From: Leisingera sp. ANG-M1
GTDB lineage: Bacteria > Pseudomonadota > Alphaproteobacteria > Rhodobacterales > Rhodobacteraceae
DNA length: 64,000 bases
Assembly: GCF_000813745.1 (NCBI RefSeq)
Contig: NZ_JWLC01000026.1
Location: 59,153-123,152 of the forward strand
Direction of reading: 5' to 3'
In this document: positions 17,813 through 26,254 of the stretch, one piece after another
Numbering within the stretch: the first letter of the stretch is position 1
Layout: every line of letters begins with the position of its first letter
The notes under the pieces: generated by a model
What the model saw: only the letters and a program-made list of their open reading frames with translations
Databases searched by the model: none
Told to the model about the DNA's origin: nothing
Program-made: the position numbers and the translations under genes

Positions 17813-18703
17813 TTACTGCCCCTCTTTGCAGCCCAGTTTGCGGACCAGAGCCTCCAGCTCAGGCTGTTGCGCGGGCAACTGCCCCAGCTGTCCGCCGGAG
17901 CCGCAATGAACCACCCGCTCGGCGGTACTGATCATGGCCGGGTTGCTGGTATAGGCCACCAGCCCGCTGCCCAGCACGGTATAGAGCCCGTCGGGCTGCG
18001 GCGCGGAGTAGTAGCCCTCAACCTGCACCAGGCCGGTCGCGGTGCCAAAGAGACCGGTTTCGATCCGGCTGGCAGCAATGCCGCCAGGGATCGGAGACCC
18101 AAAGACCCGCAGTATCCCGCCCGGCTGCAAGTGCTGGGGCTGCAAGCCGCCCAGCACCGAGCCGCCGACCAGATGGCGCTCACGGTTATCAGCACCCAGG
18201 TAAGTGCCGCTGATCCTTGCCAGGCTGCCTGCCGGGATTGCATCCAAGCGCGAGGCCAGCACCCGGTTTCCCTGCCACAGGCCGCTGACCGCCAGCCAGT
18301 CCCCCGGCTGAACGTCCTCGGCCAGGGCGCCGGCCTCTACTGTGCTGCCCAGGATGGTCAGCCGGCCATTTTCAACGGCCTCCACCGGGCCTGCAAGCGG
18401 CAGGACCTGACGGATATGCAATGCGCGCCAGCTGCCGCCTTCAAGCCTGGCGGTAACCGCCACGGTGTGGCCCGGGCGCAGATCTGCTGCCGTCATTGCG
18501 GGCAGCGCATCCTCCACTGGCATACCGCTGTCCAGCCGGATGTGCTGGCCATTCACATAGATGCTGCCAAGACTGGTCACCGTGCCGGCAATACCGGTGC
18601 CGATGATGCCACCCTCCCGTTCTTCGCTCTCTTGCGCCACGGCAAGCGAGGCCGCCGCCGCGGCGGCAAGAACCCAAAGCAAAAGCCGCTGGAGCACGCT
18701 CAT
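17813..18703 (-). CDS. Exported DUF5666-like protein
   Basis: 296 aa. The N-terminus (MSVLQRLLLWVLAAAAAASLAVAQ, residues 1-24) is a typical Sec signal peptide ending in AVA/Q, so the mature protein should be periplasmic. The rest is built of repeated small beta-rich units such as GTVTSLGSIYVNGQHI, GPVEAVENGRLTILGSTVEA and PGDWLAVSGLWQGNRV, the pattern of DUF5666 repeats. There are only two cysteines, both near the C-terminus (CGSGG and KLGCKEGQ). The start overlaps the stop of the upstream DUF6502-like gene by 4 nt, so the pair is co-translated. Function unknown. Confidence 0.65.
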   Translation of the reverse strand: MSVLQRLLLWVLAAAAAASLAVAQESEEREGGIIGTGIAGTVTSLGSIYVNGQHIRLDSGMPVEDALPAMTAADLRPGHTVAVTARLEGGSWRALHIRQVLPLAGPVEAVENGRLTILGSTVEAGALAEDVQPGDWLAVSGLWQGNRVLASRLDAIPAGSLARISGTYLGADNRERHLVGGSVLGGLQPQHLQPGGILRVFGSPIPGGIAASRIETGLFGTATGLVQVEGYYSAPQPDGLYTVLGSGLVAYTSNPAMISTAERVVHCGSGGQLGQLPAQQPELEALVRKLGCKEGQ

Positions 18704-19524
18704 GTCTCTTCTTCCTCTTCTGAGGTTCCGCCGGGGGAGGGCAGGATGTAAGCGCCAAGGACAAACCGGCCGTCAAAGCTGCTCTCTGCCTCTTTCTCCT
18801 GCAGGGCGCGGGCCTCGGCGTTGATCTCTTCCAGCAGCGCCTGAGCCTTCTGCGCCGAGAGCCGGTGCAGCTTTTCAACCGAGGCAGGCGACAGGTGGGA
18901 ATAGCGCACCGCGCGGTCGAAATTCCGGGAGTCGCCGTTCCCGGCCAAAAGATTCTGAGTCGCCGCCGCCAGATGCGCTGACAGGGTCGCCTGGTAGGCT
19001 GCAACCTGCTCGGCACTGCCCGCTGCTGGCAAAAGCGTGTGGGTGAGCAGCCGAAGCCTGCCGTCTTCCTGCAGTTCGACCGCGCCCTGGCCAAGCAAGG
19101 CTTGCAGCACGGTTCCGGGCGCCATATCGGCACGGGTCTGCCTCACCAGTTCATCAAACCCAGGGCTGTTTTTGCTGCCGCTGCGGGGCAGGTCGCGGGG
19201 GCTTCCGTTCTTGTGCTGGTACTCAGGCGCGGTGGCCCAGTAGCTGAGCACCAAAGCCGCGGCATTGACGCTGCGGCGGGGCGGACCTTCGCTCTCCTCC
19301 GCACGTAACCGTTTGATATCTTTGCGATGAATGCCGGTGAGCAAGCTGGCTTTGCTGTCGCTGACCTTACCCTCCGAGGTCGCCAGCGCCGCCTCCAGCA
19401 GCGCTTTCTTCAGCGCCTCATTGGCTGTGCCCAGCGTCAGCCCGCGTGCCACCATGGCTTGCGCCAAGGGGGCAAGCAGCGCCGCCAGGGCGGCTTCAAA
19501 CGGGTCGTCGGTTCCGGTCGTCAT
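18700..19524 (-). CDS. DUF6502-like protein of unknown function
   Basis: 274 aa from the ATG at 19524 (a TTG two codons upstream is the only alternative). The N-terminal ~90 residues look like a helical DNA-binding-type domain (VSDSKASLLTGIHRKDIKRL resembles a helix-turn-helix). The C-terminal half has a predicted coiled/helical segment (VEKLHRLSAQKAQALLEEIN), and the chain ends in an acidic EEEEET tail. No signal peptide or membrane segment. It precedes and overlaps the exported DUF5666-like gene, and is divergent from the adenylation operon. I recognise the family pairing but not a function. Confidence 0.6.
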   Translation of the reverse strand: MTTGTDDPFEAALAALLAPLAQAMVARGLTLGTANEALKKALLEAALATSEGKVSDSKASLLTGIHRKDIKRLRAEESEGPPRRSVNAAALVLSYWATAPEYQHKNGSPRDLPRSGSKNSPGFDELVRQTRADMAPGTVLQALLGQGAVELQEDGRLRLLTHTLLPAAGSAEQVAAYQATLSAHLAAATQNLLAGNGDSRNFDRAVRYSHLSPASVEKLHRLSAQKAQALLEEINAEARALQEKEAESSFDGRFVLGAYILPSPGGTSEEEEET

Positions 19525-19618
19525 ACGCAAGAATCCAAAGGGTCAGATCCCTCTACCATTAACACTTTGTTTACACATCCAACGGCTTCGTGAGCGGTTT
19601 TTGATCTGTTGTGAATTC

Positions 19619-19665
19619 TAATGGGAAAATTTCCCATTATCAAATTGAGGTGAATTTTAACCTCA
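19619..19665. promoter_or_regulatory. Two perfect dyads ahead of the adenylation operon
   Basis: Dyad 1: arms TAATGGGAAA (19619-19628) and TTTCCCATTA (19630-19639) around a single A. Dyad 2: TGAGGT-N8-ACCTCA (19646-19665), directly next to the ribosome site CAGGAGA. Both sit in an AT-rich island that contrasts with the surrounding GC-rich DNA, as expected of an operator region. Confidence 0.6.
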
Positions 19666-19675
19666 GGAGAATGTT

Positions 19676-21301
19676 ATGCAGGACATAGCCGCCAATTTCC
19701 TTTCCGGTTTCCACCCGCTCACACCGCCTGCCGTTCAGAGCGGTGAAGAGGACCCGCTGGCCGGTCTCAGCGCCGCCGACCGGGCGCGCTTCCTGGCCTT
19801 TGGGTTTGGCCCCGTGGAGCAGCCGCGGTTTGCCACAATTTCAGCGGCCCTCCTGAATCAAATGGCAACCCGGCCGCAGACCGTTGCAGCCGAGGCAGGG
19901 GACCGCAGCATGACCTATGGCGCGCTGGATGCCGCCTCGGACCGCCTTGCAGGGGTGCTGCAGGCGCATGGGGTGAAACGCGGCGATGCCGTGTGCCTCT
20001 ATCTGCACCGCTCGCTGGAGATGCTGGTGGGCATTGCCGCAATCCTGAAGCTTGGCGCAGCCTATGTGCCGCAGCATGTGGGTGTCGCGCCGCCTGAGAC
20101 TCTGCGTCATATCGCTGGCGTGACTGGCGCAAAAGTGATCCTGAGCCTCAGCGAGCTGTCAGGGCAGGTGCCGGTGGCGGCGGATCAAACCCTGATCACC
20201 ATCGACACCGTAGCCTACGACCCGGCACTGGATGCGCCGGCGCCGGACCCTGAGCTGCACGCCGCGCGCGCCGGTGACCTGGCGATGATCCTGTTCACCT
20301 CCGGCACCACCGGCGTGCCGAACGGGGTGCAGGTGACCCATGCAAACCTCGCCAACATCCTGCTGACCGCGCCCGGGGATCTGGGCATGCGTCCGGGGCT
20401 GAAGGTGGGGCAGATCCTGTCGATTGCCTTTGACATGGCCGCCTGGGAGACGCTGGGAGCCCTGTCGAACGGCGCCACGCTGGTCATTCGCGGGAAATCT
20501 ATCCAGGAGACGGCGGAGAAGGTGGATGTGCTGATCGCTACCCCCTCGATCCTGAACGCGCTGGATGCCGGCCGCTGCCTGCAAGTCAAGGTTGCGGCGG
20601 TGGCGGGTGAGCCCTGCCCGCGGCCTCTGGCCGATACCTGGTCCGGCTTCTGCACTTTTTACAATTCCTGCGGGCCGACCGAGACCACCATCATCAACCC
20701 CGCCGAGCCGCATCTTCCGGACAAGCCGGTGGTGTCGATCGGGCGGCCGACGCCGAACAACACGGTCTACATCCTGGGCGAAAACCTGGAGCCGCTGCCG
20801 ATCGGCCACAAGGGCGAGATGTGGGCCGGCGGCGATTGCGTCACCGCCGGATACCTGGCCAATCCTGACCTTACGGATGAACGCTACCGCCCCGACCCGT
20901 TCCGCCCCGGCCACATGATGTTCCGCACCCGCGACCTGGGCCGCTGGACCGAAGATGGCGCGCTGGAGCACTTTGGCCGGGTCGACGATCTGGTCAAGAT
21001 CCGCGGCTTCCGGGTGGAGCTGGACGGGGTCTCCTCGGCCCTGGAATGCTCGGAGTGCTGTGAGCAGGCGGTGACCTTGAAATACGACGCCCGCAATCTA
21101 GTGAGCTTCATCTCCCCCGGCGGTGCCTGCCCCAAGAAGGCGGTACATGAGGTGCGCGCGCGGCTGCCCTATTACTGCAAGCCTACCGTGGTGCTGCCGA
21201 TGGAAGGTCTGCCCCGCACGCCGCGCGGCAAGCTCGACAAACGGCTGCTTTTACAGATGGCGCAGGCGCATATCGCTGACGCAGGTGTGGAGCTGAACTG
21301 A
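19676..21301 (+). CDS. Stand-alone AMP-forming adenylation enzyme
   Basis: 541 aa acyl/aminoacyl-adenylate-forming enzyme of the ANL superfamily. Core motifs are in order: A3 LFTSGTTGVPNGVQVTH (~residue 205), FYNSCGPTETT (A5), TRDLGRW (A7), GRVDDLVKIRGFRVEL (A8) and PRGKLDK with the catalytic Lys (A10, near residue 518). It resembles NRPS A-domains more than fatty acyl-CoA ligases, but no carrier or condensation domain follows. The start follows CAGGAGA. Its stop overlaps the start of the membrane flavoprotein gene (ATGA-type overlap), so the two should work together. Substrate unknown. Confidence 0.8.
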   Translation: MQDIAANFLSGFHPLTPPAVQSGEEDPLAGLSAADRARFLAFGFGPVEQPRFATISAALLNQMATRPQTVAAEAGDRSMTYGALDAASDRLAGVLQAHGVKRGDAVCLYLHRSLEMLVGIAAILKLGAAYVPQHVGVAPPETLRHIAGVTGAKVILSLSELSGQVPVAADQTLITIDTVAYDPALDAPAPDPELHAARAGDLAMILFTSGTTGVPNGVQVTHANLANILLTAPGDLGMRPGLKVGQILSIAFDMAAWETLGALSNGATLVIRGKSIQETAEKVDVLIATPSILNALDAGRCLQVKVAAVAGEPCPRPLADTWSGFCTFYNSCGPTETTIINPAEPHLPDKPVVSIGRPTPNNTVYILGENLEPLPIGHKGEMWAGGDCVTAGYLANPDLTDERYRPDPFRPGHMMFRTRDLGRWTEDGALEHFGRVDDLVKIRGFRVELDGVSSALECSECCEQAVTLKYDARNLVSFISPGGACPKKAVHEVRARLPYYCKPTVVLPMEGLPRTPRGKLDKRLLLQMAQAHIADAGVELN

Positions 21302-22614
21302 TGACCACGCAAACCACCAATCTGGACTCCCGCGCCTTCAACTGGCGGCGGGTCACCCGGCATCCGGCGCTGATGGAGTACCGCCGCCTGGCCTTTCTCG
21401 TGGCCGCAGTCAATCTGGCCGTGTTTGTGATCGAGCTGCGCGACGGGCGCTGGATCTCCGGCGGTGCCTATGTGCTTAGCCCTATCGCCGATATGGCGCT
21501 GATCAACCTGTCGCTGGGTATCCTGATCCGCCAGCAACGGGTGGTGAACGCGCTGTTCTGGCTGGCGACACGGGTGCCGGTCAGCTGGCCGCTGTGGATC
21601 CGCTGGGGCGCGGGCAAGGTCTTCCACTTCGGGGGCTTGCACTCCGGCGGCACGGTGGCAGGCACCGTCTGGTTCGGCTTCCTGCTGTTTGCCATGGCCG
21701 CGAACCGGATGCAGGGCGCGGCGCTGCCCTCGGACCTGACGCTGGGCCTGAGTACAGCGATGATTGCCCTGATGGTGCTGATGGTGATCTCAGCCCTCGG
21801 CCCCATCCGCGCCCGCTTTCACAACACGTTTGAGAAGATCCACCGCTTTGCCGGCTGGACCGTGCTGGCTCTGTTCTGGGCGCAAACCGTGTCGCTGACC
21901 CGTGATACAGGCGGCGAGCTGCTGCAGACGCCGGCCTTCTGGATGCTGTGCCTGATCACGCTGTCGATTGCCTCGCCCTGGCTGACGCTGAAGCGGGTGG
22001 ATGTGGAGATCGTGAAGCCCTCGAACCACGCGGTGCTGGCGCGGTTCGATTATGGCGACACGCCGTTTCCCGGCAGCTCCAACGCGATCAGCCATACGCC
22101 TTTTGGCGAATACCACTCCTTTGCCAATATCCCGGCGCCGGATCAGACGGGCTACAGGCTGGCAATCAGCCGGGCCGGGGACTGGACCGGGCGGTTCATC
22201 GACAACCCGCCGGACAAAGTCTGGGTCAAGGGGATCACCACCTCGGGCGTGGCGCGGATCGAAGTGCTGTTCAGGAAGGTGGTCTATGTCGGCACCGGCT
22301 CCGGCATCGGCCCGATCCTGCCGCATCTCTTGGCCGGAGATGTCCCGAACCGGCTGATCTGGTCCACCCGCAGCCCGCGCGCGACATATGGCGATGCGCT
22401 GGTGGATGAGATCGAGGCCCATACCGAAAGCCCGCTGATCTGGGACACCGACGCGCGCGGCAAACCGAACCTGTCGGCCTTGGCCTTGCAAGCGGTGCGC
22501 GACAGCGGCGCCGAGGCGGTGATCGTGATCTCCAACCAGAAGCTCACCCGCCAGGTGGTGCATGACATGGAAAGCCTTGGCATCCCCGCCTATGGCGCGA
22601 TCTGGGACAGCTGA
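21301..22614 (+). CDS. Membrane flavoreductase-like protein (TmpA-like)
   Basis: 437 aa. Residues ~25-235 contain about six hydrophobic segments (RRLAFLVAAVNLAVFVIEL, LSTAMIALMVLMVISALG and others). The soluble C-terminal half resembles a ferredoxin-NADP reductase: a beta-barrel part followed by VVYVGTGSGIGPILPHLL (nucleotide-binding glycine motif), then LIWSTRSPR and VIVISNQKL. Conserved histidines in the membrane part (KVFHFGGLHSGG, EKIHRFAG) could bind haem, as in ferric-reductase-like proteins. The architecture recalls fungal TmpA, a membrane flavoprotein related to NRPS-like reductases. It is translationally coupled to the adenylation enzyme. A role in reducing an adenylated acid is conjecture. 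Confidence 0.6.
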   Translation: MTTQTTNLDSRAFNWRRVTRHPALMEYRRLAFLVAAVNLAVFVIELRDGRWISGGAYVLSPIADMALINLSLGILIRQQRVVNALFWLATRVPVSWPLWIRWGAGKVFHFGGLHSGGTVAGTVWFGFLLFAMAANRMQGAALPSDLTLGLSTAMIALMVLMVISALGPIRARFHNTFEKIHRFAGWTVLALFWAQTVSLTRDTGGELLQTPAFWMLCLITLSIASPWLTLKRVDVEIVKPSNHAVLARFDYGDTPFPGSSNAISHTPFGEYHSFANIPAPDQTGYRLAISRAGDWTGRFIDNPPDKVWVKGITTSGVARIEVLFRKVVYVGTGSGIGPILPHLLAGDVPNRLIWSTRSPRATYGDALVDEIEAHTESPLIWDTDARGKPNLSALALQAVRDSGAEAVIVISNQKLTRQVVHDMESLGIPAYGAIWDS

Positions 22615-22667
22615 TCATTTGCCCGGCCGCCGCGCCGGGCAGACCCGTTTTTCCGAGGAAAATCCAC

Positions 22668-23435
22668 ATGTTCGAAACCATCAAGACAAATACAGAGGGC
22701 CGCGTCGCCACCATCCGCTTTGACCGGCCGGAGCAGTTGAATGCGCTCAACACCCAAGTGATGGAGGAGGTGCTGGCCGCCGCCACCGCCTTTGACAAGG
22801 ACCCTGGCATCGGCTGCTTGATCCTAACTGGCAGTGAGCGCGCCTTTGCGGCCGGTGCCGATATCGCCGAGCTGGCCGTGCAAAACTACACTTCGATGCA
22901 AGAGAGCGATTTCTTCGCCGGCTGGGACCGCTTTGCTGCCTTGCGCCTGCCCAAGGTGGCGGCCGTCGGCGGCTATGCCCTGGGCGGCGGCTGCGAGGTG
23001 GCGATGATGTGCGACGTGATCCTGGCGGCGGACACCGCCCGCTTTGGCCAGCCGGAAATCAAGATCGGCTGCATCCCCGGCATCGGCGGCAGCCAGCGGC
23101 TGACCCGGCTGGTGGGGCGGGCCCGGGCGATGGACATGATCCTCACAGGGAAAATGATCGACGCAGGAACCGCCTTGCAGATGGGGCTGGTGAGCCGGGT
23201 GGTACCCGCATCTGAACTGATGGGCACGGCGCAAGAAGTGGCCGACACCATCGCAAGCTTCCCGCGCAACATTGCGCAAATGGCGCGAGCTTGTGTGAAC
23301 ATGGCCGACCAAAGCACGCTGGAAAGCGGCTTACGCTTTGAGCGGCAGATGTATCATGCGCTCTATGGCTTGCCAGCACAGCAGGAAGGCATGGCCGCTT
23401 TCCTGGAGAAGCGGCCGCCCAAGTTCAACAGTTGA
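22668..23435 (+). CDS. Enoyl-CoA hydratase/isomerase family protein
   Basis: 255 aa crotonase-fold enzyme. Oxyanion-hole segments AFAAGADIAELA and GYALGGGCEVAMMCD are intact. The catalytic pair of hydratases is present in the second and third motif regions (GCEVAMMCD; GQPEIKIGCIPGIGGSQRL), consistent with a short-chain enoyl-CoA hydratase. It starts 53 nt after the membrane flavoprotein gene on the same strand, so it may belong to that operon, or may simply be a fatty-acid-oxidation gene. It ends only 3 nt from the convergent marC gene. Reaction: hydration of 2-enoyl-CoA; substrate not evident. Confidence 0.85.
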   Translation: MFETIKTNTEGRVATIRFDRPEQLNALNTQVMEEVLAAATAFDKDPGIGCLILTGSERAFAAGADIAELAVQNYTSMQESDFFAGWDRFAALRLPKVAAVGGYALGGGCEVAMMCDVILAADTARFGQPEIKIGCIPGIGGSQRLTRLVGRARAMDMILTGKMIDAGTALQMGLVSRVVPASELMGTAQEVADTIASFPRNIAQMARACVNMADQSTLESGLRFERQMYHALYGLPAQQEGMAAFLEKRPPKFNS

Positions 23436-23438
23436 GGG

Positions 23439-24071
23439 TCAGGCCAGGCCGGGCAGCACGGCCTTGATCCCGGCGGTCAGCATCTCGACCGCGATGGCCA
23501 GCAGGATCATCCCCATCAGCCGCACCATGATCACCCGCATGGTGGCGGTCAGCAGCTTGCCAAAGAAGGAGGCAAAGAAAAGGACCGCAAACAGCAGCGC
23601 CAGCACCGCGCCAAGGACCAGAGCGACGGCGGACAGCCCGGCGGCACCGCCGGCGTGGCCGGTATAGATGATGATGGTGGCAATGGTGCCGGGGCCGACG
23701 ATCATCGGGAAAGTCACCGGGTAGAAGGCCAGCCCGGACAGCGCCTGCATGTCTGTCTGTTCGGCGCCGGAGCCGTGGTGCGACGCAAAGCCCTCGCCAT
23801 TCAGCATCGACCAGGCGATATGCGCAAGCACCGCGCCGCCGGCAATGCGGAACTGGTCGATGGTGATGCCGAAGAAACTGATGATCGCTTGGCCTGCCAG
23901 CAGGATCACCCCGCACATGATCGCCGAGTAGCAAACCACCTTGACCGCCAGCATCCGCTGCTGCGCGACAGAAAACCCGTCAGTGATGGCCAGAAAGATC
24001 GGCAGGTTCACAAACGGGTTCATGATCGCAAAGAAGGCCCCGAAAGCCTTGATCAGAAGGGCGGTGCTCAT
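23439..24071 (-). CDS. MarC-family integral membrane protein
   Basis: 210 aa with about six membrane helices. MarC signatures: FFAIMNPFVNLPIFLAIT at the N-terminus, and AFYPVTFPMIVGPGTIAT in the middle. The family has no established transport activity; earlier links to multiple antibiotic resistance were not upheld. The gene lies 16 nt before the two-component sensor gene on the same strand (reading downstream from it), so it may be transcribed with that operon, and converges on the enoyl-CoA hydratase gene. Confidence 0.88.
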   Translation of the reverse strand: MSTALLIKAFGAFFAIMNPFVNLPIFLAITDGFSVAQQRMLAVKVVCYSAIMCGVILLAGQAIISFFGITIDQFRIAGGAVLAHIAWSMLNGEGFASHHGSGAEQTDMQALSGLAFYPVTFPMIVGPGTIATIIIYTGHAGGAAGLSAVALVLGAVLALLFAVLFFASFFGKLLTATMRVIMVRLMGMILLAIAVEMLTAGIKAVLPGLA

Positions 24072-24087
24072 AAGAATTCCTTTCGGT

Positions 24088-25452
24088 TCAAGACACGGGG
24101 AAGATCACATCCGCTTGCAGCCCGGGTTCGGCGCTGCTGAGTTTCAATTCGGCGCCGTGCAGGTCGGCAATGGCGGCAACCAGGCTCAGGCCAAGGCCGC
24201 TGCCCGGGGTGGTGCGGCTCTGCTCCAGCCGGTAGAGACGGCGCAGCACGTTTTTGTGTTCCGCTTCCGGGATGCCGGGCCCGTGGTCGCGCACTGACAG
24301 GGTTGCAGCTTCGCCTTGCTGCAGCGACAGGCTGATACCGGTACCCTCCGGCGTGTGGCGCAGCGCGTTTTCGATCAGGTTAGCCAGCATCTGGCCGATC
24401 AGCGCCCGGTCGCCGGCGACCAGAACCGGCGTATCCGGCAGGCTGAGCGCAAAGGACCGGTTCTGCTCCTCCGCCGCCGGTTCATAAATCTCGGCAAAGG
24501 TGGCAGCAACTTCGCACAGGTCCACTGGCTCAAACCGAGACTTCGGCGTGCCGCCTTCCAGCTGGGCAATCTGCAGCAAGGCCTGAAACGTGCTGGTGAT
24601 GCGGCGGGTTTCCTCCAGCGCCTGATCGGCCAGATCCTGTGCCGCGGCCGGCAGATCCGACACCTCCTGCAGCCGGGCCAGCTGCACCGCCACTCGCTGG
24701 ATCGGGGTTTTCAGGTCATGCGCTATATCCGCCGAAACCTGCCGCAGCGCCTCGGTCGATTGCTGCTGCGCCTCGGCCATGCGGTTCACGCTGTGGCCGA
24801 TACGGCCAATGTCGCCTTTGCTCTGAACGGTCTCCGGCACCCGGGCGCTGAGATCGCCGGAGGTCAGCGCCGACAAAGTGTGCTCGATCCCCCGCAGCGC
24901 CCGCGCCGAACGGCGCGCCAGCAACACCCCGCCCAGCACAGCGATGCCTATTGCGGGCAGCAGGCTGAAAAGAAAGACCCGCAGGAAAGTCTGGCGGAGA
25001 GTATCCAGCGGCTCTGCAGTCTGGGCGACGGTCAGCAGCCCACCGTGGATGTACTCGCTGAGGGAAATAAAGCGGCCTTGGATCTCGACCGGTTCAGGGC
25101 CCAGGGCAATGATCCGGAACCCCTCCTGCTGCTGCATAATCGCGGCATTGCCGGCCACCACCCGCCCGCCGAACCGGCGGTAGCTGAGCAAGCGGCGCTG
25201 CGGGTCGGTCTCAGCGGTTTCGGCATTGACGATGGCCGCCAGTGCCGCAGCAGAAGGCGTCGCGCGGAAGCCCGCCATGTCCTGGGTCAGGCTTTCCTCG
25301 ATTGCCTGGCGCTGCGCCCCCTGCGCCACGTAATAGGTAATGCCCAGGCTTAGCGAGCTGGCAGCCACAAACAGCAGCGACAGCCACAGCGACTGCCGCA
25401 TCGGCGAGGAGCGCAGCAACGCCCGTGCACGGGACTTCAGGTCATTCGGCAA
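24088..25452 (-). CDS. Sensor histidine kinase
   Basis: 454 aa membrane sensor. Transmembrane helices at ~20-43 and ~157-179 enclose a ~110-residue periplasmic domain. HAMP at ~180-235; dimerisation/phosphoacceptor helix with His245 in SADIAHDLKTPIQR; ATP-binding boxes LANLIENALRHTPEG (N), VRDHGPGIPEAE (G1) and GSGLGLSLVAAI (G2). All kinase residues look intact. The only start that fits is TTG at 25452, overlapping the response-regulator stop by 11 nt. It probably phosphorylates the upstream OmpR-type regulator; together they are divergent from a DegP-type protease, suggesting an envelope signal. Confidence 0.9.
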   Translation of the reverse strand: MPNDLKSRARALLRSSPMRQSLWLSLLFVAASSLSLGITYYVAQGAQRQAIEESLTQDMAGFRATPSAAALAAIVNAETAETDPQRRLLSYRRFGGRVVAGNAAIMQQQEGFRIIALGPEPVEIQGRFISLSEYIHGGLLTVAQTAEPLDTLRQTFLRVFLFSLLPAIGIAVLGGVLLARRSARALRGIEHTLSALTSGDLSARVPETVQSKGDIGRIGHSVNRMAEAQQQSTEALRQVSADIAHDLKTPIQRVAVQLARLQEVSDLPAAAQDLADQALEETRRITSTFQALLQIAQLEGGTPKSRFEPVDLCEVAATFAEIYEPAAEEQNRSFALSLPDTPVLVAGDRALIGQMLANLIENALRHTPEGTGISLSLQQGEAATLSVRDHGPGIPEAEHKNVLRRLYRLEQSRTTPGSGLGLSLVAAIADLHGAELKLSSAEPGLQADVIFPVS

Positions 25453-26113
25453 TCCGGTACCCCGCGCCGCGCACGGTTTCGATCAATTCACTCGCAAAAG
25501 GCCGGTCGACCTTGGCCCGCAGGCGGGAGATATGGGTCTCCACCACATTGGTCTGCGGGTCAAAGCTGATGTCCCAGACCGCCTCCAGCAGCATGGTCCG
25601 GGTCTGCACCCGGCCCTTGCGCCGCAAAAGGTGCTCCAGCAGGCGGAACTCGCGCGGCAGCAAGTCGATCTCCTGGCCGCCGCGGGTCACCTTGCGGCGG
25701 ACCAGATCCATCTCCAGATCTCCTGCTTTCAGCACGGTTTCCTGCGTTTGCAGCCCCGGACGGCGGGCGAGGGCGGCAACACGCGCGGCCAGCTCGCCAA
25801 AGGCGAAGGGTTTGACCAGATAGTCGTCCGCCCCGGCCTCCAGCCCGTCGATCCGGTCATTCACCCCGCTGAGCGCGGTCAGCATGATGGCGGGGGTCCG
25901 TACACCGGCGCCGCGCAGGGTCTTGATCAGGCTCAGCCCATCAAGGCTGGGCACCATCCGGTCGATGATCAGCACATCGTAATCCGCAGCGGTCGCCTGC
26001 AGCAGCCCCTCGCGGCCGTCGGTGATGAGATCGGCTGTATGGCCTTCCTCGCGCAATCCCGCAGCCACATAAGGACCGGTGGTGGCATCGTCTTCTATCA
26101 CCAGGATCTTCAA
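25442..26113 (-). CDS. OmpR/PhoB-family response regulator
   Basis: 223 aa. Receiver domain residues 1-115 with the acidic pair EDD at 7-9, phosphoacceptor Asp51 (LIIDRMVPSLDG) and Lys101 (DDYLVKPF). The C-terminal winged helix (~130-220) has DLLPREFRLLEHLLR and VVETHISRLRAKV. The start is TTG at 26113 behind GGGGGAAG; no in-frame ATG lies nearby, so both members of this pair use TTG. It is co-translated with the sensor kinase and divergent from the protease gene, with dyads in between (26136-26181). Targets probably include that protease gene and itself. Confidence 0.9.
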   Translation of the reverse strand: MKILVIEDDATTGPYVAAGLREEGHTADLITDGREGLLQATAADYDVLIIDRMVPSLDGLSLIKTLRGAGVRTPAIMLTALSGVNDRIDGLEAGADDYLVKPFAFGELAARVAALARRPGLQTQETVLKAGDLEMDLVRRKVTRGGQEIDLLPREFRLLEHLLRRKGRVQTRTMLLEAVWDISFDPQTNVVETHISRLRAKVDRPFASELIETVRGAGYRIAE

Positions 26114-26135
26114 GGCTTCCCCCGCTTTGCTGCCT

Positions 26136-26181
26136 GCCTGAATTACACCGGAACAGGTTCAGGCACACATTACAGATCTGT
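26136..26181. promoter_or_regulatory. Dyads between response regulator and protease genes
   Basis: GCCTGAA-N15-TTCAGGC (26136-26164) and the perfect palindrome ACAGATCTGT (26172-26181). ATTACA also occurs twice, at 26142 and 26169. These are candidate binding sites of the adjacent OmpR-type regulator; none has been tested. Confidence 0.4.
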
Positions 26182-26254
26182 ATAGAATGCGTCAGGACAT
26201 TGAAATCCGGGCCTTCCATTTGCCTTGCATCACTTCGAACGCAAGGAAAAGAAG

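Noticed and set aside
19676..22614. Fragment of a nonribosomal peptide synthetase cluster.
   Set aside because: No condensation, carrier or thioesterase domain and no phosphopantetheine site; only a stand-alone adenylation enzyme.
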